In this document: one piece after another, positions 15,772 to 23,995 of the stretch
Layout: each line of letters begins with the position of its first letter
How positions within the stretch are numbered: position 1 is the stretch's first letter
Source of the DNA: Marinobacter algicola DG893
GTDB taxonomy: Bacteria; Pseudomonadota; Gammaproteobacteria; Pseudomonadales; Oleiphilaceae
Direction of reading: 5' to 3'
Length of the DNA stretch: 64,000 bases
Assembly: GCF_000170835.1 (NCBI RefSeq)
Contig: NZ_ABCP01000012.1
Location: 1 to 64,000 of the forward strand
Position numbers and translations under genes: made by a program
The notes under the pieces: generated by a model
Told to the model about the DNA's origin: nothing
The model's database searches: none
Seen by the model: the letters and a program-made list of their open reading frames with translations, nothing else

Positions 15772-16323
15772 ATGATGACCCTGAAGAACACATTTGCACT
15801 GCACGTTGCCAGCCTGGCATTAGCGCTCTGGCTGCCGACGGCAACCGCCCAGGACAATGGCGAATCCGGGACAGACGACGGCGCCGTGGCCCTGAGCGTT
15901 GAAGAGCTGAAGAAGCAGGTGATCCGTCTGAACCGGGACCTGTTCATTCTGGAAGAGGACCTGCTGTATCCCGCCAGTACCCAGTTTGCGGTGTTTCTCA
16001 GTCTCGACACCGGCGAATTCCTCAAGCTGGATTCGGTGAAGCTCAAGGTCAATGACGAAACCGTTGCAGCGTACCTGTATACCGAGCGCCAGGCCAAGGC
16101 CCTGCAGCGTGGCGGTATGCAGCGCCTGCACATCGGCAACCTCAAGACGGGCGAACACGAGGTGACGGTGTTTGTTGAGGGTATTGGCCCGGATAACCGA
16201 GCCTACAAGCAGGCCGCGACTTATCAACTGCAGAAGGATACGGATACCGCCGCCCTGGAAGTCCGTATCCGCGACCGCTCATCCGATTACCAGCCCGAAG
16301 TGGCCATTGTTGAGTGGGAGTAA
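15772..16323 (+). CDS. Periplasmic protein with N-terminal coiled coil, unknown function
   Basis: 183 residues. A Sec signal ends near ATAQD, followed by a helical segment (VEELKKQVIRLNRDLFILEEDLLYP, residues about 42-66) likely to form a coiled coil. Then comes a beta-rich part that resembles an immunoglobulin-like fold, with KLDSVKLKVNDETVAAYLY and TGEHEVTVFVEGIG. I do not recognise a named family. It sits 20 bases after the DUF3570 gene and overlaps the next TPR gene's longer reading, so it belongs to the same transcript. A periplasmic linker in the proposed machine is inferred from position only. Confidence 0.72.
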   Translation: MMTLKNTFALHVASLALALWLPTATAQDNGESGTDDGAVALSVEELKKQVIRLNRDLFILEEDLLYPASTQFAVFLSLDTGEFLKLDSVKLKVNDETVAAYLYTERQAKALQRGGMQRLHIGNLKTGEHEVTVFVEGIGPDNRAYKQAATYQLQKDTDTAALEVRIRDRSSDYQPEVAIVEWE

Positions 16324-16331
16324 CGCGGCCT

Positions 16332-18371
16332 GTGATTGAGTGGCTGAACCGAATAACGGCAGGTACACCGGCTGGACTGGCTCTTACCGGTGCGCTTGCT
16401 GCGTTGCTTCACGGTCCGGTGGCTGTGGGTGATGAACTGCCGCAGCGCGCCAATGATCCTGCCTATGGTGTGGCCCTGTACGAGTATTACCAGGGCAATG
16501 CGTTTGAGGCGCTGACCCGCCTCAACGTGGCCGCAGCGGAAGGTGGCATCGATGGCCATGGCGACCATCCGGCCCTCGTGGAGGGCGGCCTGCTGCTGTC
16601 CTACGGCATGACTCAGGAAGCCGGTGCGCTGTTCCGGGCGTTACTGGACGAAGACGCAGCGGTGGCGCCGGGCACCCGTAACCAGGCCTGGTTCTATCTG
16701 GGCAAGGTGTTCTACCTGGAGCAGGATCCTGCCGCGGCACGAGATGCCCTTGAGCGGGTGGATGACGAGTTGTTGCAGGACGAAAGCGACGAGCTTTACC
16801 ACGAGTGGCTGTACCTTAGGGGTCAACTGGCCTTGGCCGGAACGGCGCCGGCCAATGGGGAAAGCGTTGACGAACTGATCGATGCGCTGCCGGAGAGTTC
16901 TCCCTGGCGGGCCTACCTGCAATACAATCAGGCGGTTGGCCGGCTGGCAGAGGGCCAGACGGAAACCGCGATGGCCGATCTTGCCAGCCTTGATGACCTG
17001 GTTGACGAACTGATTAGGGAGCAGCCTGAAGTCGAGCCACCGTTGGCCAATGAAATGTCTGCGCTCCGCGAACGGGTAAAACTTTCAATGGGCCGGCTTC
17101 ACCTCAGTAAGGGCGACTTTGCAGGCGCGATGGCCAGCCTTGAACAGATTGCCCTGGATGGCGTGTTTTCCGACGAGGCGCTGTTTGACTACGCGGTTGC
17201 CGCCTCCCGCGAGGGCAAAGCGGGTTTGGCGTTGCAAGCGTTGAATACTCTTCAGCAACGCCCCCTGTTTACACCCTGGCTGCAGCAGGTGCCCTATGCC
17301 CGTGGCTTCCTGTTCGAGCAGATGGGGCGCCAGCAGCAGGCGCTCCAGGCGTACCGTGAGGCTGCCAGCCATTACCAGTCTCTGAACACCCGCCTGTCGA
17401 ATGAGCGGGAGCAGCTGACCGAAGCGCAATTGGTCGACGCCCTTCGCTTTGGGCGTGAGGGTGATAGCCCGGGACAGGCCGGGTCGATGGACCCGGCACT
17501 GGCGCGTCCCGAACCGGGAGCGCCAACCGTGCTGACCGATGCCTATGGACGCGTGAAGGTCAGGCCCGAGGATTACAGCCTGGCTGGTCTGTTAGCGACC
17601 GAGCGCTTTCAACTTTCCCTGCGTGATCTGCACGAACTCTATCGATTGCAGGATTCCCTTGGCCAGTGGCAGAAGCAATTGGAATCCTTCGATATCATGC
17701 TGGCAACCCGTGCCCAGCAGCGGGAACAACGTATTCGCGAGACCCGCGACGCACTAGAGGCGCTCAACGCAGATCAATGGCTGGCGCGGCAGGCTGAGTA
17801 CCGCAGCGCTATCGAAGACGCATTGGCCAGGGAAGACCTGCGCTTTTTCATGACGCAGGAACAGCATGAACTGGCGGACCGACTGGCGCAGGTGGAGCAG
17901 ACCCTGTCGCAACTACCGAATGATGAATCCACTCGCCAACAGCGAGAGACCTTCCAGCGGATGAAGGCGTACTTCAACTGGCGCCTTGCCGATGATTACG
18001 CGGTCAATCGTTGGGCTGCCGAAAAGCAGCTGCGGGAACTGGACCAGGCCATGGATGTGTTCGTTGATCAGCGCGCACTGATTGAACAGGAGATGGCATC
18101 GGGTGGCGAGAACCAGGCCCTGGCTGCCCGGGTAGCGGCCCGCCAGGCCGCGTTGCAACGATTGCAGGGCGAGGTGAACAAGGCGCTCTCGGCAGCACGC
18201 ACGGAACTGCTCACCCTGGTGGATGCTGAACTTCTGCAACAGAGCCAGGAAGTGCAGGGGTACCTCAGGGCAACCCGTCATGCAGCGGCAAGATTGGCTG
18301 ACACGCTGTTCCTTGGTCGCAATGGTGCGACGGTAAGCCCGGCTCCCGAAGCGGGAGGTGACCGTGACTGA
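16332..18371 (+). CDS. Large exported TPR and coiled-coil protein
   Basis: About 679 residues from the GTG at 16332; a GTG at 16314, overlapping the previous stop, would add six residues and has no ribosome-binding site. An N-terminal hydrophobic segment looks like a signal or anchor (ALTGALAALLHGPVAVG). Residues about 40-370 carry degenerate tetratricopeptide-like helical pairs (NQAWFYLGKVFYLEQDPAAARDALE). Residues about 450-680 are long charged helices likely to be coiled coil. No lipobox cysteine. It overlaps the next TPR gene by 8 bases. The closest analogy I can offer is the large periplasmic TPR proteins of Myxococcus gliding complexes; sequence-level homology is unproven. Confidence 0.75.
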   Translation: MIEWLNRITAGTPAGLALTGALAALLHGPVAVGDELPQRANDPAYGVALYEYYQGNAFEALTRLNVAAAEGGIDGHGDHPALVEGGLLLSYGMTQEAGALFRALLDEDAAVAPGTRNQAWFYLGKVFYLEQDPAAARDALERVDDELLQDESDELYHEWLYLRGQLALAGTAPANGESVDELIDALPESSPWRAYLQYNQAVGRLAEGQTETAMADLASLDDLVDELIREQPEVEPPLANEMSALRERVKLSMGRLHLSKGDFAGAMASLEQIALDGVFSDEALFDYAVAASREGKAGLALQALNTLQQRPLFTPWLQQVPYARGFLFEQMGRQQQALQAYREAASHYQSLNTRLSNEREQLTEAQLVDALRFGREGDSPGQAGSMDPALARPEPGAPTVLTDAYGRVKVRPEDYSLAGLLATERFQLSLRDLHELYRLQDSLGQWQKQLESFDIMLATRAQQREQRIRETRDALEALNADQWLARQAEYRSAIEDALAREDLRFFMTQEQHELADRLAQVEQTLSQLPNDESTRQQRETFQRMKAYFNWRLADDYAVNRWAAEKQLRELDQAMDVFVDQRALIEQEMASGGENQALAARVAARQAALQRLQGEVNKALSAARTELLTLVDAELLQQSQEVQGYLRATRHAAARLADTLFLGRNGATVSPAPEAGGDRD

Positions 18372-21231
18372 GCCGGTCATCCGCAGGCGCCTGGATGCTC
18401 TGCTGCCAGTGCTTTTTGCAGGCCTTCTCGGAGGCTGCCAGTCGCTTTCAATGCCGGATGTATTCGGCGGGGATGACAGGCAGCCTCAACCCGGGACACT
18501 GGCCACTCTTCAATCCATCGAGCCCACGCCCGATAGCGTCGGGGATAGTGCTAGTGAGGTATCCCTGGACGAGGTGATGGACAGTTACCGCGCCTTGCTG
18601 CCTTTGCTGGAAGACCCCGCCAAACAGGTTGCCGTGCGTCACCGGCTGGCGGACCTGGAGTTCCAGCGGGCGGAAAACACGATGGTTGAAACCGCTATGG
18701 ATGAGATGGCCGGGGCCATCGAGGCCTATGAACAGCTTTTAGCCGAGTACCCGGAGCGACCTGGTAATGATCAGGTGCTTTACCAGTTGGCCCGCGCCTA
18801 CGATCTACGCGGCATGAGCGATGAGCACCTTGCCACAATGACGACGCTGGTGAACGAGCATCCGGATTCGAAATTCTGGGTCGAGGCCCAGTTCCGGCGC
18901 GGTGACCTGCTGTTCAGTAATCGCCGTTACGCCGAGGCTGAGCAGGCGTTCCGTACGGTGATCGACGCCGACCCGACCAGAAGGGACGATGCCTCGTTCC
19001 TGGTCAACGCTCATTACATGCTGGGTTGGAGTCAGTTCAAGCAGGGGGATTATCGGGAAGCCCTGTTCAGCTACATCAATGTGTTGGACCTGGTCATGCC
19101 GGAGCAGCAGGACGTGGAATCTGTCGGGCAGGAATATCGCACCATGATGGAAGATCTGTTCCGCGTGTTCGGGCTTTCGCTGTCTTACCTGGACGGCGCG
19201 GACACCCTGCAGGCCATCTTCCGTGAGACCGGCGAGAAACCCTATGAAATCCTCGTGTATGACCGCTACAGCGACCTGCTGCTGGAACGGGAGCAATACA
19301 CAGACGCCATTGACGTGTTCGAGCGCTACATCGATGCGCGGCCACTGAGCCCATGGGCGCCTCGATACCACATGCGCATCATCGACACCCTGGCGCAAGC
19401 CGGCTTTACCGCCGACATACCGGATCGCAAGGCAGCGTTCGTTCGGGATTACGGCATTCACGGCGCCTACCTGCAACAGGCGGATGACGAAACAGCGCAA
19501 TATATCGGGCAGCAACTGGAAGAACTGATTCCGGAGTTGGCCAACCGCCACTATGTGCTGGCGGGCGAAACGGAAGGCGTGGAATCGGACGACCACTATC
19601 GACAGGCGGCGGTGTACTACGAGGCCTTCGCAGATACCTTCCCAGCGCACCCTCGCACACCGGAGATGCTGTTCCTGCTGGGTGAAACCCACGTTGAGCT
19701 GGCCCAGTGGCCGGAAGCCATCGAGGCCTTCGAACGGGTTGCTTATGACTTCCCCTGGGAGGGCGAGCCGCCCGAACGCGCTGCGGAGGCCGGTTATGCC
19801 TCTGTTCTGGCATTCCGGGAGTACGCCAGGACCTGGCCTCGGGAACCCGCTGAAACCTATAATGACTACGCCGAGTTCCAGCAGTTGAATCGCCAACGGT
19901 TCGTCAATGCTTTCCCTGATGACCCGCGCTCGGAAGAAGTGCTCTACATCGCCATGCAGCATGAATTTGAGCGGGGCCGTTACGGGCAGGTGGTGGAAAT
20001 GGCGGATCGCATGATCGCCCGCATTCCCGCCCCCGGGGCGGAGATAATGACCGAAACAGGGTTACTGAAAGCCCACAGCCTGTTTGAGCTGGGCCGCTAC
20101 GCCGAGGCGGAAACCACCTATCAACAGACGCTGCGAGTCATGGCTGAGACCGATGAGCGTCGGCCGGATGTTATTGAAAGCCTGGCCGCCTCCGTTTTCC
20201 GGCAGGCGGAAGCGCTGGCGGATGCCGGCGATACCGCGGGCGCGGTCGGTGAATTCCTGCGTGTGGGTGAGGTTGCGCCAACCTCGGCACTGCGGGCAAA
20301 CGCCGAATACGACGCTGCCACTCTGCTGATTGAGCTCAGTCACTGGCAGGATGCCATCGACGTAATGGTGGCGTTCCGGTCCCGCTATCCCGACCACGAA
20401 CAGATCGACACCCTGCCGGCGCGTCTGGCATTAGCCTACCGCGAGACAGAACAATGGGAGAAAGCCGGGGATGAGTTGAACAATCTCATTGCCATGGCGA
20501 CCACGGAAGAAGAGAAGCGCGAAACCCTGCTGATCGCGGCGGATCTGTACGAGCGTGCGGGCAATACCGGCAAGGCCATCGACACCTGGCGGCGATACGC
20601 CAATACCTATCCGGAACCACTGGACGTCTACATGGAAGCCGCCAACAGCCTGGCTGGACTGTACGACGAGATTGGCGACGACAGTAGCCGCCGTTTCTGG
20701 CTAAGGAAGCAAATGGATGCGGTGGACAACAATCCCGACGACGCAGACGACCGCATGCGTTACCTGGCGGCCGAGGCCTCGGCCATCCTCGCCCGGGAGG
20801 CGCTGGCGTATTACGACAGTATTCGTCTGACTCTGCCCCTGAATCAGAGCATGGCGGCTAAGACCGAAGCACTGGAAGAGGCCGTTATCGCCTATCAGAA
20901 AACTGCGAGTTACGGCGTGTCGTCCTTCTCCACCGAAGCCGGCTACCAGATTGCGCACATCTATGCGCGCCTCGGCCGCGACCTGATGGACTCCGAGCGC
21001 CCGGAAGGATTGTCGGAGCTGGAGTTGGCCCAGTATGAACTGTTGCTGGAAGAGCAGGCCTATCCGTTTGAGGACAACGCCATCGATATTCACGAACAGA
21101 ACGCCAGCCGCGCCCGCAACGGCATTTTCGACGAATGGGTTCAGCGCAGTTACGAAGCCCTGAAAACCCTGCTTCCGGGCCGCTACAACAAACCTGAAAT
21201 CACCGTAGAGGTTGTCGATGAGCTGGGCTAG
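18364..21231 (+). CDS. Very large TPR lipoprotein
   Basis: About 955 residues from the GTG at 18364, five bases after GGGAGG; an adjacent GTG at 18358 lies inside that site. The signal ends LLGGC, so the product is a lipoprotein, probably facing the periplasm from the outer membrane. Nearly the whole chain is tetratricopeptide repeats, with good copies around LYQLARAYDLRGMSDEHLA, AQFRRGDLLFSNRRYAEAE and MLFLLGETHVELAQWPEAI. Such a superhelix usually acts as a protein-binding scaffold. Its start overlaps the previous stop and its own stop overlaps the next TPR gene by 14 bases. One of the two largest proteins of the array. Confidence 0.82.
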   Translation: MTEPVIRRRLDALLPVLFAGLLGGCQSLSMPDVFGGDDRQPQPGTLATLQSIEPTPDSVGDSASEVSLDEVMDSYRALLPLLEDPAKQVAVRHRLADLEFQRAENTMVETAMDEMAGAIEAYEQLLAEYPERPGNDQVLYQLARAYDLRGMSDEHLATMTTLVNEHPDSKFWVEAQFRRGDLLFSNRRYAEAEQAFRTVIDADPTRRDDASFLVNAHYMLGWSQFKQGDYREALFSYINVLDLVMPEQQDVESVGQEYRTMMEDLFRVFGLSLSYLDGADTLQAIFRETGEKPYEILVYDRYSDLLLEREQYTDAIDVFERYIDARPLSPWAPRYHMRIIDTLAQAGFTADIPDRKAAFVRDYGIHGAYLQQADDETAQYIGQQLEELIPELANRHYVLAGETEGVESDDHYRQAAVYYEAFADTFPAHPRTPEMLFLLGETHVELAQWPEAIEAFERVAYDFPWEGEPPERAAEAGYASVLAFREYARTWPREPAETYNDYAEFQQLNRQRFVNAFPDDPRSEEVLYIAMQHEFERGRYGQVVEMADRMIARIPAPGAEIMTETGLLKAHSLFELGRYAEAETTYQQTLRVMAETDERRPDVIESLAASVFRQAEALADAGDTAGAVGEFLRVGEVAPTSALRANAEYDAATLLIELSHWQDAIDVMVAFRSRYPDHEQIDTLPARLALAYRETEQWEKAGDELNNLIAMATTEEEKRETLLIAADLYERAGNTGKAIDTWRRYANTYPEPLDVYMEAANSLAGLYDEIGDDSSRRFWLRKQMDAVDNNPDDADDRMRYLAAEASAILAREALAYYDSIRLTLPLNQSMAAKTEALEEAVIAYQKTASYGVSSFSTEAGYQIAHIYARLGRDLMDSERPEGLSELELAQYELLLEEQAYPFEDNAIDIHEQNASRARNGIFDEWVQRSYEALKTLLPGRYNKPEITVEVVDELG

Positions 21232-21817
21232 GTCATTCCAGGCGTGGACAAGAGTGGGCCTGCTGCTGGCTGTCGTGCTGGTGGCCGGTTGTGCGTCCTC
21301 GCCCAAAACCGATCCGGCGGATGCGGCGGAGGCAGAGCGCCAGGCCCGTGAGGCCGAACTAACCCAGGATTTCAGCGAGGCAGTTGCCTTGCTCAGGGGA
21401 GGGGATAGCGGCAACGCGCGGGACCTGTTTGAACAGATCCATCAGGCCGACCCGGAGCGAACTGGCCCCCTGGCCAATCTCGGCATTATTGCCCTGCAAG
21501 AAGGCAATGCCGACGAGGCGGAAGCGTATTTCCGGCAGGTGCTTGAGCGCGACCCGGAACACAGCGCAGCGTTGACCCATCTCGGCGTCATGGCCCGGGA
21601 GCAGGGCGAGTTCGAGCAGGCTGAAACCCTGTACCGGCAAGCCCTGGAGGCTGACCCCGGCCACTTGCCGGCGATGCTGAACCTGGCCATCCTGCTGGAT
21701 ATCTACCTCGGCAGGCTGGAGGAGGCACTGCCTCTCTACGAACAGTATCAGTCGCTGGCGGAAGAACCGAATCCACGCCTCAAGGACTGGATCTTTGATG
21801 TCAGGAACCGCTTATGA
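21218..21817 (+). CDS. Small TPR lipoprotein
   Basis: 199 residues from the ATG at 21218, six bases after TAGAGG; the TTG at 21212 is less likely. The signal ends LVAGC, giving a lipoprotein. Three to four consecutive TPR motifs occupy residues about 50-180 (GPLANLGIIALQEGNADEAEA, AALTHLGVMAREQGEFEQAE, AMLNLAILLDIYLGRLEEAL, each shortened here to its core). It overlaps both the preceding TPR gene (14 bases) and the following small gene (ATGA, 4 bases). Size and anchoring recall PilF or GltE-like pilotin lipoproteins, which help assemble outer-membrane complexes, but that role is inferred. Confidence 0.82.
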   Translation: MSWARSFQAWTRVGLLLAVVLVAGCASSPKTDPADAAEAERQAREAELTQDFSEAVALLRGGDSGNARDLFEQIHQADPERTGPLANLGIIALQEGNADEAEAYFRQVLERDPEHSAALTHLGVMAREQGEFEQAETLYRQALEADPGHLPAMLNLAILLDIYLGRLEEALPLYEQYQSLAEEPNPRLKDWIFDVRNRL

Positions 21818-22131
21818 CCGCGAAAAAACACCTACTCAGCCTGTTGCTGTTGACCATCGCATTTCCCTGCGTTGCCCAGGATGGTGTTGTGACCATCGAA
21901 GGCACGCGCATTCGGGGCGATCAGGAAGTGCCGACGGTACTCTACCTGGTGCCCTGGCAGGCGCCGGCCGTGCAGTCGCTGGCCCGGCCGGATGAGCAGT
22001 TGATGCTCCAGCGCCCCATCGCGCCCCTGGAGCGCCAGGAATTCCAGCGTTTGGTGTCCTATCATCAGTATTTCCGCGCCTCCGTGGAGGATGGCAATAC
22101 CTCCGGACGCCCCGATGCAACACCGGAGTGA
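21814..22131 (+). CDS. Small exported protein of unknown function
   Basis: 105 residues with a Sec signal ending CVAQD. The mature part of about 85 residues includes VVTIEGTRIRGDQEVPTVLY, which resembles a single plug- or STN-like beta element, and LMLQRPIAPLERQEFQRLVS. I do not recognise the family. The ATG overlaps the stop of the TPR lipoprotein as ATGA, so translation is coupled. It is the last gene before a 135-base gap that separates the envelope array from the ExbB-ExbD-ExbD-TonB group; that gap has no visible terminator. Confidence 0.7.
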   Translation: MTAKKHLLSLLLLTIAFPCVAQDGVVTIEGTRIRGDQEVPTVLYLVPWQAPAVQSLARPDEQLMLQRPIAPLERQEFQRLVSYHQYFRASVEDGNTSGRPDATPE

Positions 22132-22266
22132 GAACTGCGTCACACAATTTTTGTGCACATACGCATGTAAAAACAAACCGCTACAAAGACTTGCGCGAAC
22201 TTACCCCTGCCGGGGCGGTTGCCGCATACACTAGCCTGCAAACACGGACTATGGAGTGCCCTGAAA

Positions 22267-22974
22267 ATGATTGAAACTGCCGTTCGCTTCTTCCAGGAAG
22301 GTGGCTTTTTCATGTATCCGATCGCCATCGTGCTGATTATCGGACTCATCGTTGCCGCTGAACGTTACATCTACCTGTCTGCCCAGAAGATCACCAATCG
22401 TCGTGATTTCAACCGGTTGCACCACATGATTGGTGGTAAGGACCTGAAGGGCGCGCTGAACTACGCTACTGAGTCCGGCAGTGCCATGGCCTCCATGATC
22501 GGTTTCGGCCTCCAGCGCCTGGCCCGTCGCCAGTCCCGGGAAGAGATCGAGTACGCGATGGAAGAGGGGCTTCTGGAAGTCATGCCCCGACTCGAGAAGC
22601 GCACCCAGTACCTGTCCACCCTGGCCAACATTTCCACGCTGATGGGCCTGCTCGGCACCATTATCGGCCTGATCGCGGCCTTTACCGCGGTTGCCGCGGC
22701 AGACCCGTCTCAGAAAGCAAGCCTGCTGTCCCAGAGTATCTCCGTAGCGATGAACACCACCGCCTTTGGCCTGATGTCTGCGATCCCGCTGCTGTTGATC
22801 CACTCCGTGCTCCAGACCAAGACCAACGAAATCATCGACAGCTTCGAAATGGCTGGCATCAAGGTGCTGAACCTGATCACCGACGGAACAGGCGCAAGGC
22901 CGCAGGCACCGGCTGCTGCCCGCCCCGCAGAGCCTGCTTCCCGTGCGGCCAACCCCGCCGGATCAGTGGCGTAA
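22267..22974 (+). CDS. ExbB/TolQ/AglR-type proton channel subunit
   Basis: 235 residues from the ATG at 22267 (MIETAVRFFQEGG). A longer reading from 22219 lacks a signal-like or family-like N-terminus. Three membrane segments are visible: residues about 16-36, about 115-140 (LSTLANISTLMGLLGTIIGL) and about 155-180 (SVAMNTTAFGLMSAIPLLLI). The threonines in the last two match those lining the proton path in ExbB/TolQ. The extended first segment without the ExbB N-terminal periplasmic tail fits TolQ/AglR-type proteins. With the two following ExbD proteins it should form an inner-membrane motor that uses proton flow to move the AgmX-type protein. The C-terminus is a short Ala/Pro tail. Confidence 0.9.
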   Translation: MIETAVRFFQEGGFFMYPIAIVLIIGLIVAAERYIYLSAQKITNRRDFNRLHHMIGGKDLKGALNYATESGSAMASMIGFGLQRLARRQSREEIEYAMEEGLLEVMPRLEKRTQYLSTLANISTLMGLLGTIIGLIAAFTAVAAADPSQKASLLSQSISVAMNTTAFGLMSAIPLLLIHSVLQTKTNEIIDSFEMAGIKVLNLITDGTGARPQAPAAARPAEPASRAANPAGSVA

Positions 22975-22998
22975 CGGTTCAATCAGGGAGCTAAAGCC

Positions 22999-23496
22999 AT
23001 GAGGCGTAAGCATCGTCGGCTTCGCAGTGACGCGGACCTCGACATCACACCGTTCATGAACCTGATGATCGTGCTGGTGCCGGTCCTGCTACTGAATATG
23101 GTGTTTGCACACACCAGCGTGCTGGAACTGAATTTTCCCGACGTGGACAGCAGTTCCGTTGAAGAGCAGAAGGAACTTCAGCTACAGGTTGTCATCTTCG
23201 AAGACCAGCTTGTGGTGTCCGACAACCAGGGCGGCGTGATCAAGACCATCGCAAACCGCGAAGCGGCCCACGACTTCGAGATGCTCGGTAAGGTCATGAA
23301 GGAGCTTAAGGGCAGGCTCCCGGACAAACGCAACATCATCATTATGCCGTCCAGCGACACCTCTTATCAGACGCTGGTGTCGGTTATGGACAAGGTGCGC
23401 TCTTACGAAGCGGTTGTCGCAGGTGATGTTGTTGAGGCCGAGCTGTTCCCCGAGATCTCACTGGGCGACGCACCGAAGAGGGCTGAACAGTCATGA
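22999..23496 (+). CDS. ExbD/TolR-like protein 1, with Asn at the channel Asp position
   Basis: 165 residues: a basic cytoplasmic start, one membrane segment (residues about 16-37) and a periplasmic ExbD/TolR domain. The family motif ITPF-x-D, where Asp (D25 in E. coli ExbD) carries protons, reads ITPFMN here, with AAC at 23059-23061 encoding N21. Membrane segment, spacing and periplasmic domain are otherwise normal. The gene is 24 bases after exbB and overlaps the second exbD by ATGA. The likely reading is that this copy is a structural partner and the second ExbD supplies the acidic residue. Confidence 0.85.
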   Translation: MRRKHRRLRSDADLDITPFMNLMIVLVPVLLLNMVFAHTSVLELNFPDVDSSSVEEQKELQLQVVIFEDQLVVSDNQGGVIKTIANREAAHDFEMLGKVMKELKGRLPDKRNIIIMPSSDTSYQTLVSVMDKVRSYEAVVAGDVVEAELFPEISLGDAPKRAEQS

Positions 23497-23993
23497 AAGA
23501 GTCTGCGAAAGCCAAACGCCTGAAGCGCCATCATCGGCGTGGTAAACAACAGAGCAAGCTGAACCTGGTGTCGTTGATGGACATCTTTACCATCCTGGTG
23601 TTCTTCCTGATGGTGAACTCATCCTCCGATGTGCAGGTGCTGAACCAGGACAACGCCATCAAGCTGCCGGACTCCAGCGCCCAGCAGCCTCCGGGTGATG
23701 TGCTCGCGCTGACGGTCACGGACAACGATATCCTGGTGAACGGCCGTGTGGTGATGAAACGGGAAGTGCTTCAGGCCTTCGGTGGCCAAGTTGAGCCCGC
23801 CCTGAAGGAAGAGCTGGACTACCAGGCCAGCCGCTCCAGTGCGCCGGCACCGGATGCAGGGCGCCCCATCACCATCCTTGCCGACCGTGAACTGCCCTAT
23901 GAACTGCTGAAGAAAATCATGTCCACCTGCGTGGACGCGGGCTACGCCAGTATTTCACTGGCTGTAAACCAGAAAACAGAGCAGGGAGCCTAG
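23493..23993 (+). CDS. ExbD/TolR-like protein 2, channel Asp retained
   Basis: 166 residues with a strongly basic N-terminus, one membrane segment (residues about 25-45) and a periplasmic domain. The channel motif reads LVSLMDIFTILVFF with D30 in place, unlike the first ExbD. The segment ITILADRELPYELLKKIM is the usual conserved end of ExbD/TolR domains. Two unequal ExbD subunits with one ExbB match the arrangement AglR-AglQ-AglS of Myxococcus, although there, to my knowledge, both ExbD-like subunits keep the Asp. Overlaps the previous gene by four bases and is followed two bases later by the TonB-like gene. Confidence 0.88.
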   Translation: MKESAKAKRLKRHHRRGKQQSKLNLVSLMDIFTILVFFLMVNSSSDVQVLNQDNAIKLPDSSAQQPPGDVLALTVTDNDILVNGRVVMKREVLQAFGGQVEPALKEELDYQASRSSAPAPDAGRPITILADRELPYELLKKIMSTCVDAGYASISLAVNQKTEQGA

Positions 23994-23995
23994 CT

